DNA of 64,000 nt from Symsagittifera roscoffensis (taxonomy: Eukaryota > Xenacoelomorpha > Acoela > Convolutidae). The DNA lies in assembly GCF_963678635.1 (NCBI RefSeq), contig NC_087067.1, positions 37,146,686-37,210,685 on the forward strand, read 5' to 3'. The notes beneath the pieces were generated by a model. That model was not told where the DNA came from. It was given only the letters and a program-made list of their open reading frames with translations, and did not search any database. The position numbers and the translations under genes are program-made. Numbering within the stretch: the stretch's first letter is position 1; each line of letters opens with the position of its first letter. Below, piece by piece: positions 45,625 to 57,600 of the stretch.

Positions 45625-48600
45625 CTGGAAAAAAGAAGATATCGCTGATTTTTATTCATTCTGTAAACAAAAATTTAATCGCCGAGAAAGTGATGGTTGA
45701 AGGCTAGCATAGGCGACAATGACCTGTTCTGAAAGGCTGCTTGCACTCCTTTTGTCCGATTCAATTGGCAATTCAATTCACTAGGATGGAACCGAAAAAT
45801 AGCAATCCGACTAACCCTGGCGTTGTACATAGTGATGATGGTGGTGATGGTGACTGGTGGTGGAGCAGCTGTTCAGTTTGGTCAGCACACTCGTCACCTG
45901 TCGCATGTAGTCTGCCACAGACCAGGGAGGCTGGCCACCGTTGATATATCTCACGTAGCAGAAGCCATCCTCCGCCTTATTCTAAACAGACATCAATGCA
46001 AGTTAGACCCTCGGGTTGGGAAGAAACTGTGAAGTAGGGTGTTTTTGCCTCTTGATTTTGACAGCTTAACGGGAAAAGAAACCTCGTACGGGATTCGAGT
46101 GACGTATCATATTAAAGCCTTTTCTGCCATGGCTTCTAATTTGAAAAAACTCCAAAAAAAGTGTAGGGAAAACTCGACTAGTCTCATTTTTTTCAGAATA
46201 GACTTGATTAGAAACAGGGAGAGCTAAGCAAAGGTAGAAAAAAGGAGAACTTTTCAAAAAAAATTTTGCAGAAACTTTTTTGAATTTTTGATTCTCAAAA
46301 TGGTGCTAAAAACTCAAAACGAAATTTACTCGAGTAAAATTTGAAATTCACGACCTAGATTAGGCACAACTAAGCAATTGTAAGCCTGTTCGCTCACCTT
46401 ATTCGCTCGAAATTAGACGAAAAATCGAAAATTTGAGACCAGTTTTTCTTGACACCGGGACAATTTTTGAAACTTTTAGAAATCTTTTGGATCACGTTTG
46501 AAAGTGATTGCTCTTTCAAATCACGATTTAATATGATATATCACTCGACTCCTTCCGATGATTATTTGTGGTTCCTAATTTTGCGTGGAAAACAATTTCA
46601 AAAAATAAAACACCCGAATTACAGAGTTTTCAATGGTCGGAACAATTAGACAAGAATTTTATAAGCAGCTGATCACGAAATCTGATTCTACTGGAATTTC
46701 AACCGTATGTTACCTACTAACGAAACCATTTAACACAGAGGCGAAGCGGAGCTTCGCACCTCTTGCGATACAATATAAAAATAGCAGTGCAAGCCAGCAG
46801 ACAGGAAAAGAAAGCCACTAAATCAAAAAGAAATACTTCAAAAAAACAACTTAGAAAATTCAAAAAATTGTCTGGAACTATGTTATATTTGCGGGAAAAA
46901 AACGTCCAAAAACACAATCAACGGCATATAATGAATACTAAAAAAATAACAAGCGGCAACTGAGCCGTCGAAACTTGAATAATTTCCAGTAAAACCGAAA
47001 ACATATTTTTTGTCCTGAAAAAACTTTGAACTTTATATTATATTCCAGGAACTATAGCATTTTGTGCGAACCTTTGCCTTCCAAGTCGTATTCTTCGCCT
47101 CCAGGCTAATTGCCGGATACGCATTGAAGTTTGAATTCATTATGAGCCAAGATACACGTGCTTCTGTTAAACAAGTTGTTAACCCGAAAAAAGTCTATAT
47201 TCCGGTTTGATAACGATGAAACGATGGGTGCACAAACAATTCGGCCAATTTGAAATTCAGCCAAAAATATACAGACAATTCAGCCAGTTTTACATAACGT
47301 TAGATTCGAAAGAAAAAAAATCGGAATTGGAGTTATTTCTCGGTTTAAGGTCGCCGGTGGGCACGCTACGCGCGTCGCGGCGATGACCGACTCTAAATTT
47401 CGTATGGAGTCCTACCCTCTGTTGACAAGCTCGCAACACGTTGGCGCGACTGCGGCGGTCATTTTTATTGGCTGAATTGTCTCTGGCTGAATTGTCTGCA
47501 TACTTTTGGCTGAATTGTCTGAATTTCAAATCGGCTGAATTTTTCTTTGGCCGAATTGTCTGGACGCGGAAACGATGATAATCGCAAGCGTAAAGATTAT
47601 AACTAGGACTTCGTTGCCTGGACTCTTTTGATCCTTCAGCTCTGGCTTTAATTTAACGACGTGCAAAACAATTTCACGCCGATATTTTTAGGATGTAGAA
47701 AGGAAAGGATAACGATATCAGCACTCAGCCAAGACTGTTTTACTTGAGCGATTTCAGCAGTGGAACTGGCTACGCAGTATTAAACAATAAACCCCAATCG
47801 ATTTGTGCCCAAATTATTTTTTCAAACCTGCAAGTATTGGCATCCCAATTTCGAATCCATTTCGTCTTCACTTATCTCAAAAGTCGTAAATTTTACCGAG
47901 CCTTTGAGGAACGCAAGACTATCTAAGGACCGAAAACGGCCTGCATTTTTCACCATTCAGAAAACCAACAAGACTGCTCGTATCAGGGCAAAGCCCTGAA
48001 TGTTCCGACTGCCTTTTAAGGTTTATGGAGCAGTAATAACATTAAAAAATTGAATGTAAAAAAATGAAAAAAAAAATTCTAAAATTTGAAGTTTTTTATG
48101 AAAATCATCCCCCCACACGCCATATAAAGGACAAAAGGATAGCTTTCGCTCCTTGTAACAAACCAATTATGGCAAATAAGCTTCTTTCAACCAATTTGGA
48201 ACAATTTCTAAGACGGATTAACTCTCCTCTTACGCGTTAATAGCGCGAAATATATCGCGCGTTAATTGTCCTAAATTGGCCAAAATGCTAATCTTTAAAC
48301 CCCCATAACTTTAGGAAAAATGATCACAGGTGAAATATCATTTCAAATTTGAGCTCAGGACAACAATACCTTTCGAGTGATATTTAAAAATTCCGTCAAA
48401 AATGGCTAGTTAAAGAGTCGAAATTTGTCTGAAGAAAAAAAAACCCACCCCGAGCACAAATATTCCGTTATTTTCGTAACGAAAGCCGGAACAATAAATT
48501 GGCTTACTTTAAAGTAATACCCCGCACGCAAGCCGTTCCGGTTTGATAGTTAGGACATTTATAGTAAGCGCGCGCACGCCTCTGTATTAATAGTTCGGAC

Positions 48601-51600
48601 ATATTAAAAGTAAGGACGCACGCAAGCCTTTCCGGTTTAATAGTTAGGACATTTATAGTAAGCGCGCGCACGCCTCTGTATTAATAGTTCGGACATATTA
48701 AAAGTAAGGACGCGCGCAAGCCTCTCCGGTTTAATAGTATCTGGTAAATGAAAATCAGCTGTACAAAAACAAACAATCACAAACGCTGACAAATTCTAAG
48801 GGTTTCTGATTCATCGGGCATACCGTTATTACTCAGAGGTCGACATTATTTAACGTTCCTAGGGGCCTGTTTTAACAGTGCATGCAATAACAATTTGCAT
48901 GGAAACTAATGACGTTATTGGTTCAAAATAGGTGAACTAGAACAATGACATTGACTGACGTCGATGTTGTAGTATGCTGGTATGCGTTTGTGTTGTATGA
49001 AGTCCCTCCTCTCGTAGAACTGGATGGCGCCTGAGTTGGCGCAGAGCACGTGCAGGTAGACTGCTTTGATGCAGTCCTTCTCTCCACTCTTCACCTCCGT
49101 CATCAGACTGTCCATCAGCAGAGAGCCTGAAAAAAAACAACAACTTCCTTGTCTACCCCCCTTGACTTCCCCTGAAGTGAACAGGAGAACCTCCTTAAAT
49201 ATTAAAGTAGACTCTCAAGCGAAGAAGAACTCGCAGAACTATTTTACAGTTGCGGCCCAGTTGTCGGGAAATTGTATTCGGTCGACGAATTTGCATCGAT
49301 AACGCCGGAAAACACGCTAATTTTGACGTCGGAAATCAAATTTTAATACTAATTTTAACAGTGAAACCGTTTTCAAAAATCTTGTAAGTCAAAAACGAAA
49401 GTTTTATACCTGATTTTGTTGATCAAGGTCGTTTAAAATGCCAACACATGTGAAAAAACTGTGCTTTTTATTCTGAGCAGTCGGTTATATTACATGATTT
49501 TTTTGGGCAAAAAAGGGTTTCGATCCGGTGCGAAATGCATAACGAGGGAACCAAACAAAGAGGCCCTAAATCAATTTCAGTCATGTTCGTTGAAACTTCA
49601 GTTCGCTGTCACAGCTATTTTAACCAAGCATTCATCGACTGATAAAAATTAGTAACAAACATAAACATGCATCCTATGAGTTTTCGACTGATACCATAGA
49701 GCAAAATTACTGTTAAATGCAACTGAACAATCTCACCTATTCCATTCTCGCGATATTCATCTTCCACTCCCAGACTGAGAAGATATGCCACTTTAGATCC
49801 AGCCGGACAACTGGTCGCCAATATGTCCGAGTCCTAAATTACACATCACAAACTTCAAACAATCAAGTCAACCAATAATTTTAAAGTATCAAAGATAACC
49901 CGTTGCTGTCCAAGATTAACAGAATGTTCCGACCACAAAGTTTTAAGAAAAAATCAAAAATACAGAAAAATAAAGTGACTTAAAAAAGTACGGGGTAGGG
50001 TGGTTTTTCCGACTGATTTCAACTACTTCTAATGAAAGGGCACACAAGAGTTAGCTGTGGAATCATACAGAGCCCTATTTGCCTGAATTCGGATTGTTGA
50101 AAGGTTTCGAAAACTTTGTCGATGTCGAGAAAAATCTGGTTCAAATTTTGGCTAATGGAACGTATCGTTTCTAAGACATAAGTATCGAATCAAAACAAGA
50201 ACTGTAATTAATTTCAGTATCAAGGTCACACTTTCTCTTTCCTCTCGGCCACCTATCATCAAAAACATAGCCATTATGCAAGCAGTTGGAAAAGAGCCAA
50301 TGAACGCAAGTAAACAAAAAAAATACTGACCTGTTTTTTGAAAAAAAATCTCAATTTTCAAACTTCAAAAAAAAATGGCCTTAAAATAAAGGTCTTGAAA
50401 CACAATGGTTTTGAAACCCTTTGAATTTTGAGACTTTTTTAATAAGATAAACTGAATTTGAAAAGACTGGATTGCCTGATAGGCAAGTTTTTTTATTTCG
50501 CTGGAAATTAAATTCTAGTTTCGAAATTTGAATTCTATCACGTGTTTCAATACCTTTATATTTTTGCTGTTCGATAGTGGAGTTAGCCTTCGTTTTAACA
50601 ATGAAAATGAGCTAAACTTCAATAGAAATCGAAAGTCAAACTGCGAAAAAGTAAAACCGAGCCTGAACAAATTTTATGACTTTTCCTCAAAAAAAACTAA
50701 GAAAAAAAATCATCACGACCTATTTAAGAGTCTGAATTACGTTCACTGACTCTAAAAACTTGGAAAAAAATCATCTTTTTTTAGATTTATTTCCATCAAA
50801 ACTTTTCATCTAAATATGCCAAGATTGGGAGAAAAGGAGTGCATGCAATCCTGAAGGCAAAAACTTAAATAAGTTGTCATGATGTCATGAATAGCTTACT
50901 TATAATAGACGTGAAGAAAACCCACTTATGGGAAGTCTGGTGTCTGACAAAACCAAAGCTTTGCTCCAGTTTTTTTTTCAAACTGGGCAAATATTTCCAT
51001 AAATTTTTTACAGAGGAAGAGGATTTACCTATCACCAACAATCCAGGACTAAAAAACCATATTTCCAAAAAAACTTTAAAAAGCTATAAAGGAATATTAT
51101 TCAAACTTAAATAGAAAAAGAACAACTTTTTGCTAGAAATTTGAAAAACAACTCGAAAGCATCAAAAAGTACATCAACACAGAGGCGAAGTTGCATTTCG
51201 CATACATAAACAAAAATATGAACACATTTTATCGCAACAATATCTGCGTCGCAACAATATTTGCGACTTAGGTTGGAAAAAAAAGATAGTTCATGCTGTA
51301 ACACAAGCCTTGCTTATGTAAATATGGCTAAAAAACAGCATCATAATCACAAGAGAGTAAAATAGCTGACATATCAACAAAACAGTTTTTTTTTGAAAAA
51401 ATACCGACCAATACCAACCGACCAATACCAACTGAATTGCCAATAACTAGAATTGCCGATCACACTGAAATGCCAGTAGCTATTACAGGAGCGGTGATTT
51501 AATTCGAATCAAGCAAAGTTGAGCATATCAGCAGCTTTACTTGAGCAACCAAAAATAACGCCTCAAAAATAACGTACAATTTGATGAAAAAAACTCGTTG

Positions 51601-54600
51601 CTTGTGAATCTGATGACATATTTCTAAGCCGATGTGACTGATTAATTTCAATAATTTTCTGAAAAAAGCAATGCTCAATATCTCCTTCATGTCAGGTGGC
51701 AATAGCTTTAAACCTTGAAAGCACAAACAGGCGAAAAAAATTATGAAATTAAAAAAATGACTTACATCTGGGTTGAGGGCAGTTTTAGGTTTGACCTCTG
51801 CAATAATGACCCCCACTATTAGTCCTCTGTACACTGCAGACAAAGCAAAATACTTCTTGTCAGAGGTCACGTCATTGTACCACTTTTCAGGGTAACTGAA
51901 ACAACAAAGACGCGGTTAATTTAAGTCGTTACCCGAAAAGGAAAAAGAGACTGCTTCTCTTTTCACAGTTGCAATCGCACTCGTTAAAAAGAACTTAAAA
52001 CAGTACTAACTGGTTAAAATAACCAAAAAAATTGCATGTAATTTTTAAGCATAGGCAAAACAGCGGTTCGCCGTGATGAACTGTACAGCTCGTATGTTGG
52101 TCCTATCCATCCGTGGATAAATGGTCTTAATTAGGGTATAAGAAAAGGCTATGTCGTGGTAAATTATCCGTCAACAACACTTCGACCCACGATAATCCAA
52201 AATGAAATCCGGGAAGCAGGGAACTCAACAGTAGCGAATTCAAGGGTGAGGCCTTCTTCCCCGGGGATTCGACCCCCTGGTGAACCAAAGGATCCCCTTA
52301 GATACTATCTTGACACATCTATTTTTGGCCGACCAATCCCAACATTTTTCTAAAGATGCCTAACTAATTTTGATAGGAGAGCGCGCCAAAATGCGATTTA
52401 TTGGTTGAAACCTTCCGAAAATACCTAAAACGCATTTTTGGTCTGTTTTGTCAAAAATTCTGAAACATTATTCAGCGCAGAAAATTTGATTAAGTAGATT
52501 CTATTATAGTGATTTTAGAGAGCTCGGAAAATCAATTTGGTCGGCTTAAAAAGATCGACAAAATTTTCGGAAACTTTTTGAAAATCACCTAGCCCCACCC
52601 CGCCACCACACCCCTCCTCCTGACCTCTTGACTGTGATTAGAAACGCTTGCTGTAAAACGTCGAATTCCCGAATAGAGGCTCTTGATCGCTCTGGTATTG
52701 AAAAACAAAAAAATTGACTAACTAGAAGAAAAATTCAATTCCAAGATTCTAAGACTTCACAAAGGGGAAAAAAGAAACCTAGCGCGACCCGTTCATTTAA
52801 AATATCGCTTCCCGCTGTATATCTTTGAATATGATCGGAGTAAATATTTAAATCCAATCACATACCATAACTAACTTTTACAACATTTACGGTAAAACCT
52901 ACCTGTTCGCAGTCAGACCGCTTTCAGAAGAAAAAGGATAGAACTGTTCTCAAACACTAATAATTTTACCATTACTTTCTAGAATCTATTGAGATCTAGC
53001 AAATAAGAGTAACTATTGTGCAACTGCAGCCACTCCATTGCTTCAAACGAATTTTTATCTGTTAAAAATGGTTCAGAAATAGATCGATATCCAGCCAATT
53101 TCATCATAAACAGAACGATTTGAAAAATAAAAAGGGTCATATCTCCTGAAAATACAGGGGCGTACTATTGTACTATTTTGAGATATCCGTTTTTGGTGAC
53201 GAACCCTGAAATGTTTCTAAAGGCGCCTTTGGCGCCAATCTATACTAAATTTGAGCGGGAGCGCGCACCGAAAAAACGTGATTTTTTGGTCAAAACTTTC
53301 CCAAAAACGCCTTTTTCGGCCTGTTTTTTTTCCAAATTTTACCTGCGACGCAGAAATTTTGGCCAAAACAGGGTCTTTGTACTGCTTTACGAGGGCTCGG
53401 AAAACCAATTTGGTCGACCTAAAAAAAGGTTGACAAAACTTTCGAACTTTTTTGAAAATCCGTCCCCCCCCCCTCGAGAAAATCCTAGATCCGCCCGTGC
53501 ACTGGGTTCCAAAAATATTTAATTGCAACCAAAAGAACAAGATGCAAGAGAGGTGCAATTTCTAGAATTAAGAAAAAGTTCTAAAATATAGCCAATGCAA
53601 GGAAGCAGAAAAAATGACTTGTTTTTCGAAAAAATCTCAACTATCGAATATCAGAGAAAAAAATAGATGGTCTTAAAGCTCTTTGAATTTCTAGAACAAT
53701 TTATCATTGGCACCCCAATTTGAGAAAACTCGATCAATAAGTAGAACTACAATTTCTCTGGAAAATCTGAAAATTAAACTCCCTTTTCCGAACTACTAGT
53801 CGGTCATGTTTTAGTGAACTTTACACTTTTGCTATTCAATAGTGAAATTTCTCTTTCTTTTAACAACTTTAATGAACTGAACTTGAAAAACATCAAAAAT
53901 CAAACAGCGGAAAATCAAGCTTACATCAGACCTAAACAAGAGTAGTCACTAAGTTCATGACTAATACACATTTTTTTAAAAATCATTAATTACTTTAAAG
54001 GGAATCATGTTCAATTAAATTCAACAGCCCGTTCCAATCTCATTTCCTGTCACCAATAGTTTAATCCAGCGTAATAAATAAAAAAAAAATCGATAAAAAT
54101 TCTCGGCTTATGTAAATTCTAAGAAATTTCAAAAAGTTTCTACACAGAGGCGAAGTTGCACTTTGCATTCACGCAAAAACATGACCCTTTAGGGGAAAAA
54201 ACTGAATGAGTAAGACTTTGATTCTACATAATTTCTGAAGTAACGCACGACAATTGTGAGTCTACAGAATTGCTACGCGACGCAAGCCAATTATGTCGAA
54301 TTAGCATTACTAGCTATTGATCTTATGCACATACAGCAAAAAAGAACACTTTCAAAATGAGCGCTAAAATTTGCGGCTTAGGTTGGCAAAATGAGAGTTC
54401 ATACTATCACAAGCTTTGCTTGTGTAAAAAACGGTCAAAAGAATTTCCAAAATCCATAAACTTCTGCAAAAAAGCAGGTTGTGGCCGCTTAAGCAGTGTA
54501 GATTCGCACAACCGGGTTTCTTTATTAAACACAACCTGAGATTTAGCCTAAAGTCGAAAAGTTTAAAAAAAACTGCCAAAATTTCGACTTGTTTGAATGC

Positions 54601-57600
54601 CAAAACTTATTTCTTTAACAAACTAGGCATAGCCAGTTATAGAAGTAGGCTTTCAACAAGCTGTTGTTTCGATTGAAGCTTTTATATCAGAATTGGCAAG
54701 AGAGTTAGCGAGAAAAGTCCAAAAAACGGTCAACAAATCAAAAATTTGACATTTCCTAGAATCATAGCTTCTCTTGTGAAAAAATAGCGCATAGCCGCTT
54801 ATGCAGAAGGGACTCAGTCAACAATTAGAGTCGATTGCACCAAAAATCTCAGATTTGGGAGGTAGTTTTCGAGAAAATTCAAAAAATTTAAAAAACTGTC
54901 AAAAAATCTACTTTTCCGAGGGCAATTAATTTTTGCTTTAAAAAACTTTGTGAGTAGCCGCTAATGCAGGGGGCTTCCCACAACCCGTTATCTCCATTGA
55001 ACCCACAAAATCAGATTTGAGAGGTCTAAGAGCTGGGAGAAAAGTCAAAAAAAATCATAAAACAGTCAAAAATCAAAAACTTGACTACTCCGAAGGCCAT
55101 AACTTTATGTGTAAAAAAATTGGTTGTAGCCGCTCATTGAAACCTAAAACTCAGATATGAGTTCAGGTTTTCGAAAAAAAAAATATGGGTCAAATTTTCC
55201 CCTACAACCTTTTTCAAAGGCTGTAGACAGAGGGTTCAAGTAAAAAGAAACTCTAGTGGAGTATGGAAGGACACAGAGCAGGCACTTTTTCAATTGGTAC
55301 TCTTTTTTGAAAATCAATAGAAGCTTCTGCGAAAAACTAAAATTTTTCCACAAAAGTTTGAAAATAATTTTCCATAATAAAAAATTTCAACAACCCGAAT
55401 GGTAAACATACAAGCAAATTGAAAAGTGCGGAGGGAAGTGCTAATCATGAAATGACCCACAAGTAGGTTATTAGACCGATACAAAATATGCCAAAACAAT
55501 TTGGACCGAAGATTTTTTATCGAAACCAAATTAAAAAGAAAGGAAATAGAAGTCAAGTTAAGTAAATTTACCAACTGTAGGGGTAGGGTAAATCCAGGGT
55601 GGCCACTTGGTTGGGAATAAAAAAGATACCTCATTCATATTCCTGAAAAAGATACCAAAAAGTAACCAAGTTAAATTTTGCTTTAAAAAAAGACACTTTC
55701 AGACACCGCTAAAACCTGTTGAAAACAAATGACTGCAAAATTTAATTTTTTACAGTTGATTAACAAACGAAACAGCAACTGAATCGCGGTCAGCTTCAAG
55801 CTTGGATTTCTTCTTTTCCAGATGCTCGACCAGCTCTTTTGCTTTTTTGAGCTCATCGTTGGTAGAAGAGATGTCTTTCTGCACTGCTCCTGGCGTTCTG
55901 CGCTTGAACACCTGTAGCTCCGATCTAAGGTCGTCCGCGTACGCTCTTTTTCTGGTGTTTGCCACATTTTTTGATTTCGTCAAATCTTTGTAAGCTTTCG
56001 ATGATACTTTGATTAGTTGATGCAACTCAGCGGGTACAACATACGTTTCGAAACTGTCCCGGTCCCAAAACTCTTGGATTATTCGTAGAGCGTCATAAAC
56101 CTCGAAAGTTAACGCGTTCGTATACTCTGTCTCTGTCACTTTCATTGCCGAGAAGCCAGACTCAACAACCATGTTGTGCCCACAAACAATCATAACAGAT
56201 TCAACTAACGTTCGGAGTTCTGAGAACGCGTCCAACTTTCCCGTCAGATACGAAAAGCGCAAATCGGCAGATTGGTTGTCGCAGCTGAACTTGTAAGCTG
56301 TGAAAGCGTCAAGAACGGCGGAGCAAGATAAATGCAAATACATAGACAAGTTGTCCAAATGTTTGATTTTCTTATCAGTGAAATCTGTTAACGGAATGAA
56401 CAATACATAACAATATCTCGTCAGTGTACATTTCAGGAATGGCAAAAACCGCTTGAGAAGCTCGTTCAACTGAAACTCGTTATGAGTGTTCCACTGCTTG
56501 ACAATGCCAAATAAACTAAATTGTCAAAACTCAGATGATAAAGAGCAAGCGCGCTTTCGATGGCGGCAAAAACTGCATTTGCATCTTGAAGCTTAACGTC
56601 GTCTAAAGTTTTCGCCGACGACGTATTCCTCAGAAACTCTTCGATATTCAGCGAAACGTCGAGCTCAATTGTTGTCATGTACCGGCAAAAACGCGTACCA
56701 TCCGCAAAATGAACAATCCAGAACTCCAAACGCGATTTTCTATTATAAGTTGTTTCATCGACGTGCAGCCCAAAAAGTTTACCGCTGTATAGGTTCCGAA
56801 ACTGCTCTCGGGCGTAAGGAGCTAGTGCATGTACTGCAATATAACTGGCTTTGGTTTTTCCGCAGTTGAGAGACGTGAATGATGAATCAGGAAACATTTT
56901 CTTGTACTTAGATCGTTTGCGGTTAACAGTCGCTAGACCGAAATGTCTGTTTATTCAAAACAAGACTCAAAACGTGCAATGCCACTAAAAGCAACAGTAA
57001 AAAATATTCGAAGCAAAAAAAACTAAAATTATTTGATCAGTCATATTGGAATCAAAGATTTGAATCTACCAAAAGCCATAACTTATCTGTCGAGATAAAG
57101 CACCTAGACATCACCCGCCATAGGTTCGAGACTATGAAATTGGAGAACAATTCTTTTTATCTTCAGATTTTTGAAAACTTTTGAAGAAAACATAAAAACC
57201 GTTATATCTGATACCAAAAGGATTTGATCAAGCGTATTGGAAGGACACATCTGCAACCTCTGAAAAACCTAAAGGCATCCCACCGTAAGGCTGCGAATTT
57301 CAAATAATTCGAGAATCCGTAACAAAATGTCAAATCTTGGGAAAAAAGGATCCGAGCAGTCACAGCTGGCAGTCATCTCACTAGTTTTAAATATATAATT
57401 TTTCAGCAAAAAAAAACGTTGCGAAAGATAGAACACTTTTTTGAAGCACTCTTTTGCGATGAAAAAGCACACACCAAACCCAATCATTTCCAAGCTACAT
57501 AATCTGCACAAAAAAAATAAAAAATTCGTAGTCTTAAACTTTTCATTGCACAGAGGCGGAGCTACGCTTGGCAAACAAGCGCGAAAACGACAAAAAAGCC

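Larger units (their letters stand above)
45982..48959. other. NAA60 intron 4, rich in repeats
   Basis: Contains the palindromic repeat at 46734, a second copy of the tRNA-derived repeat interrupted by a terminal-inverted-repeat element, and a 94-bp tandem repeat. The segment 46500-46660 resembles 44950-45110 (gatgattacatgtggtacct / gatgattatttgtggttcct). No extra exon seen. Confidence 0.6.

Noticed and set aside
45492..45944. Plus-strand ORFs of 67-72 codons
   Set aside because: They are shadows of NAA60 exons 5 and 6 on the minus strand, which fit splice sites and phases.
53217..53558. 113-codon minus-strand ORF with G-G-S-R-I-F-S-R-G-G-G
   Set aside because: It matches a pseudo-protein typical of an interspersed repeat, and a diverged copy lies at 52320-52640.
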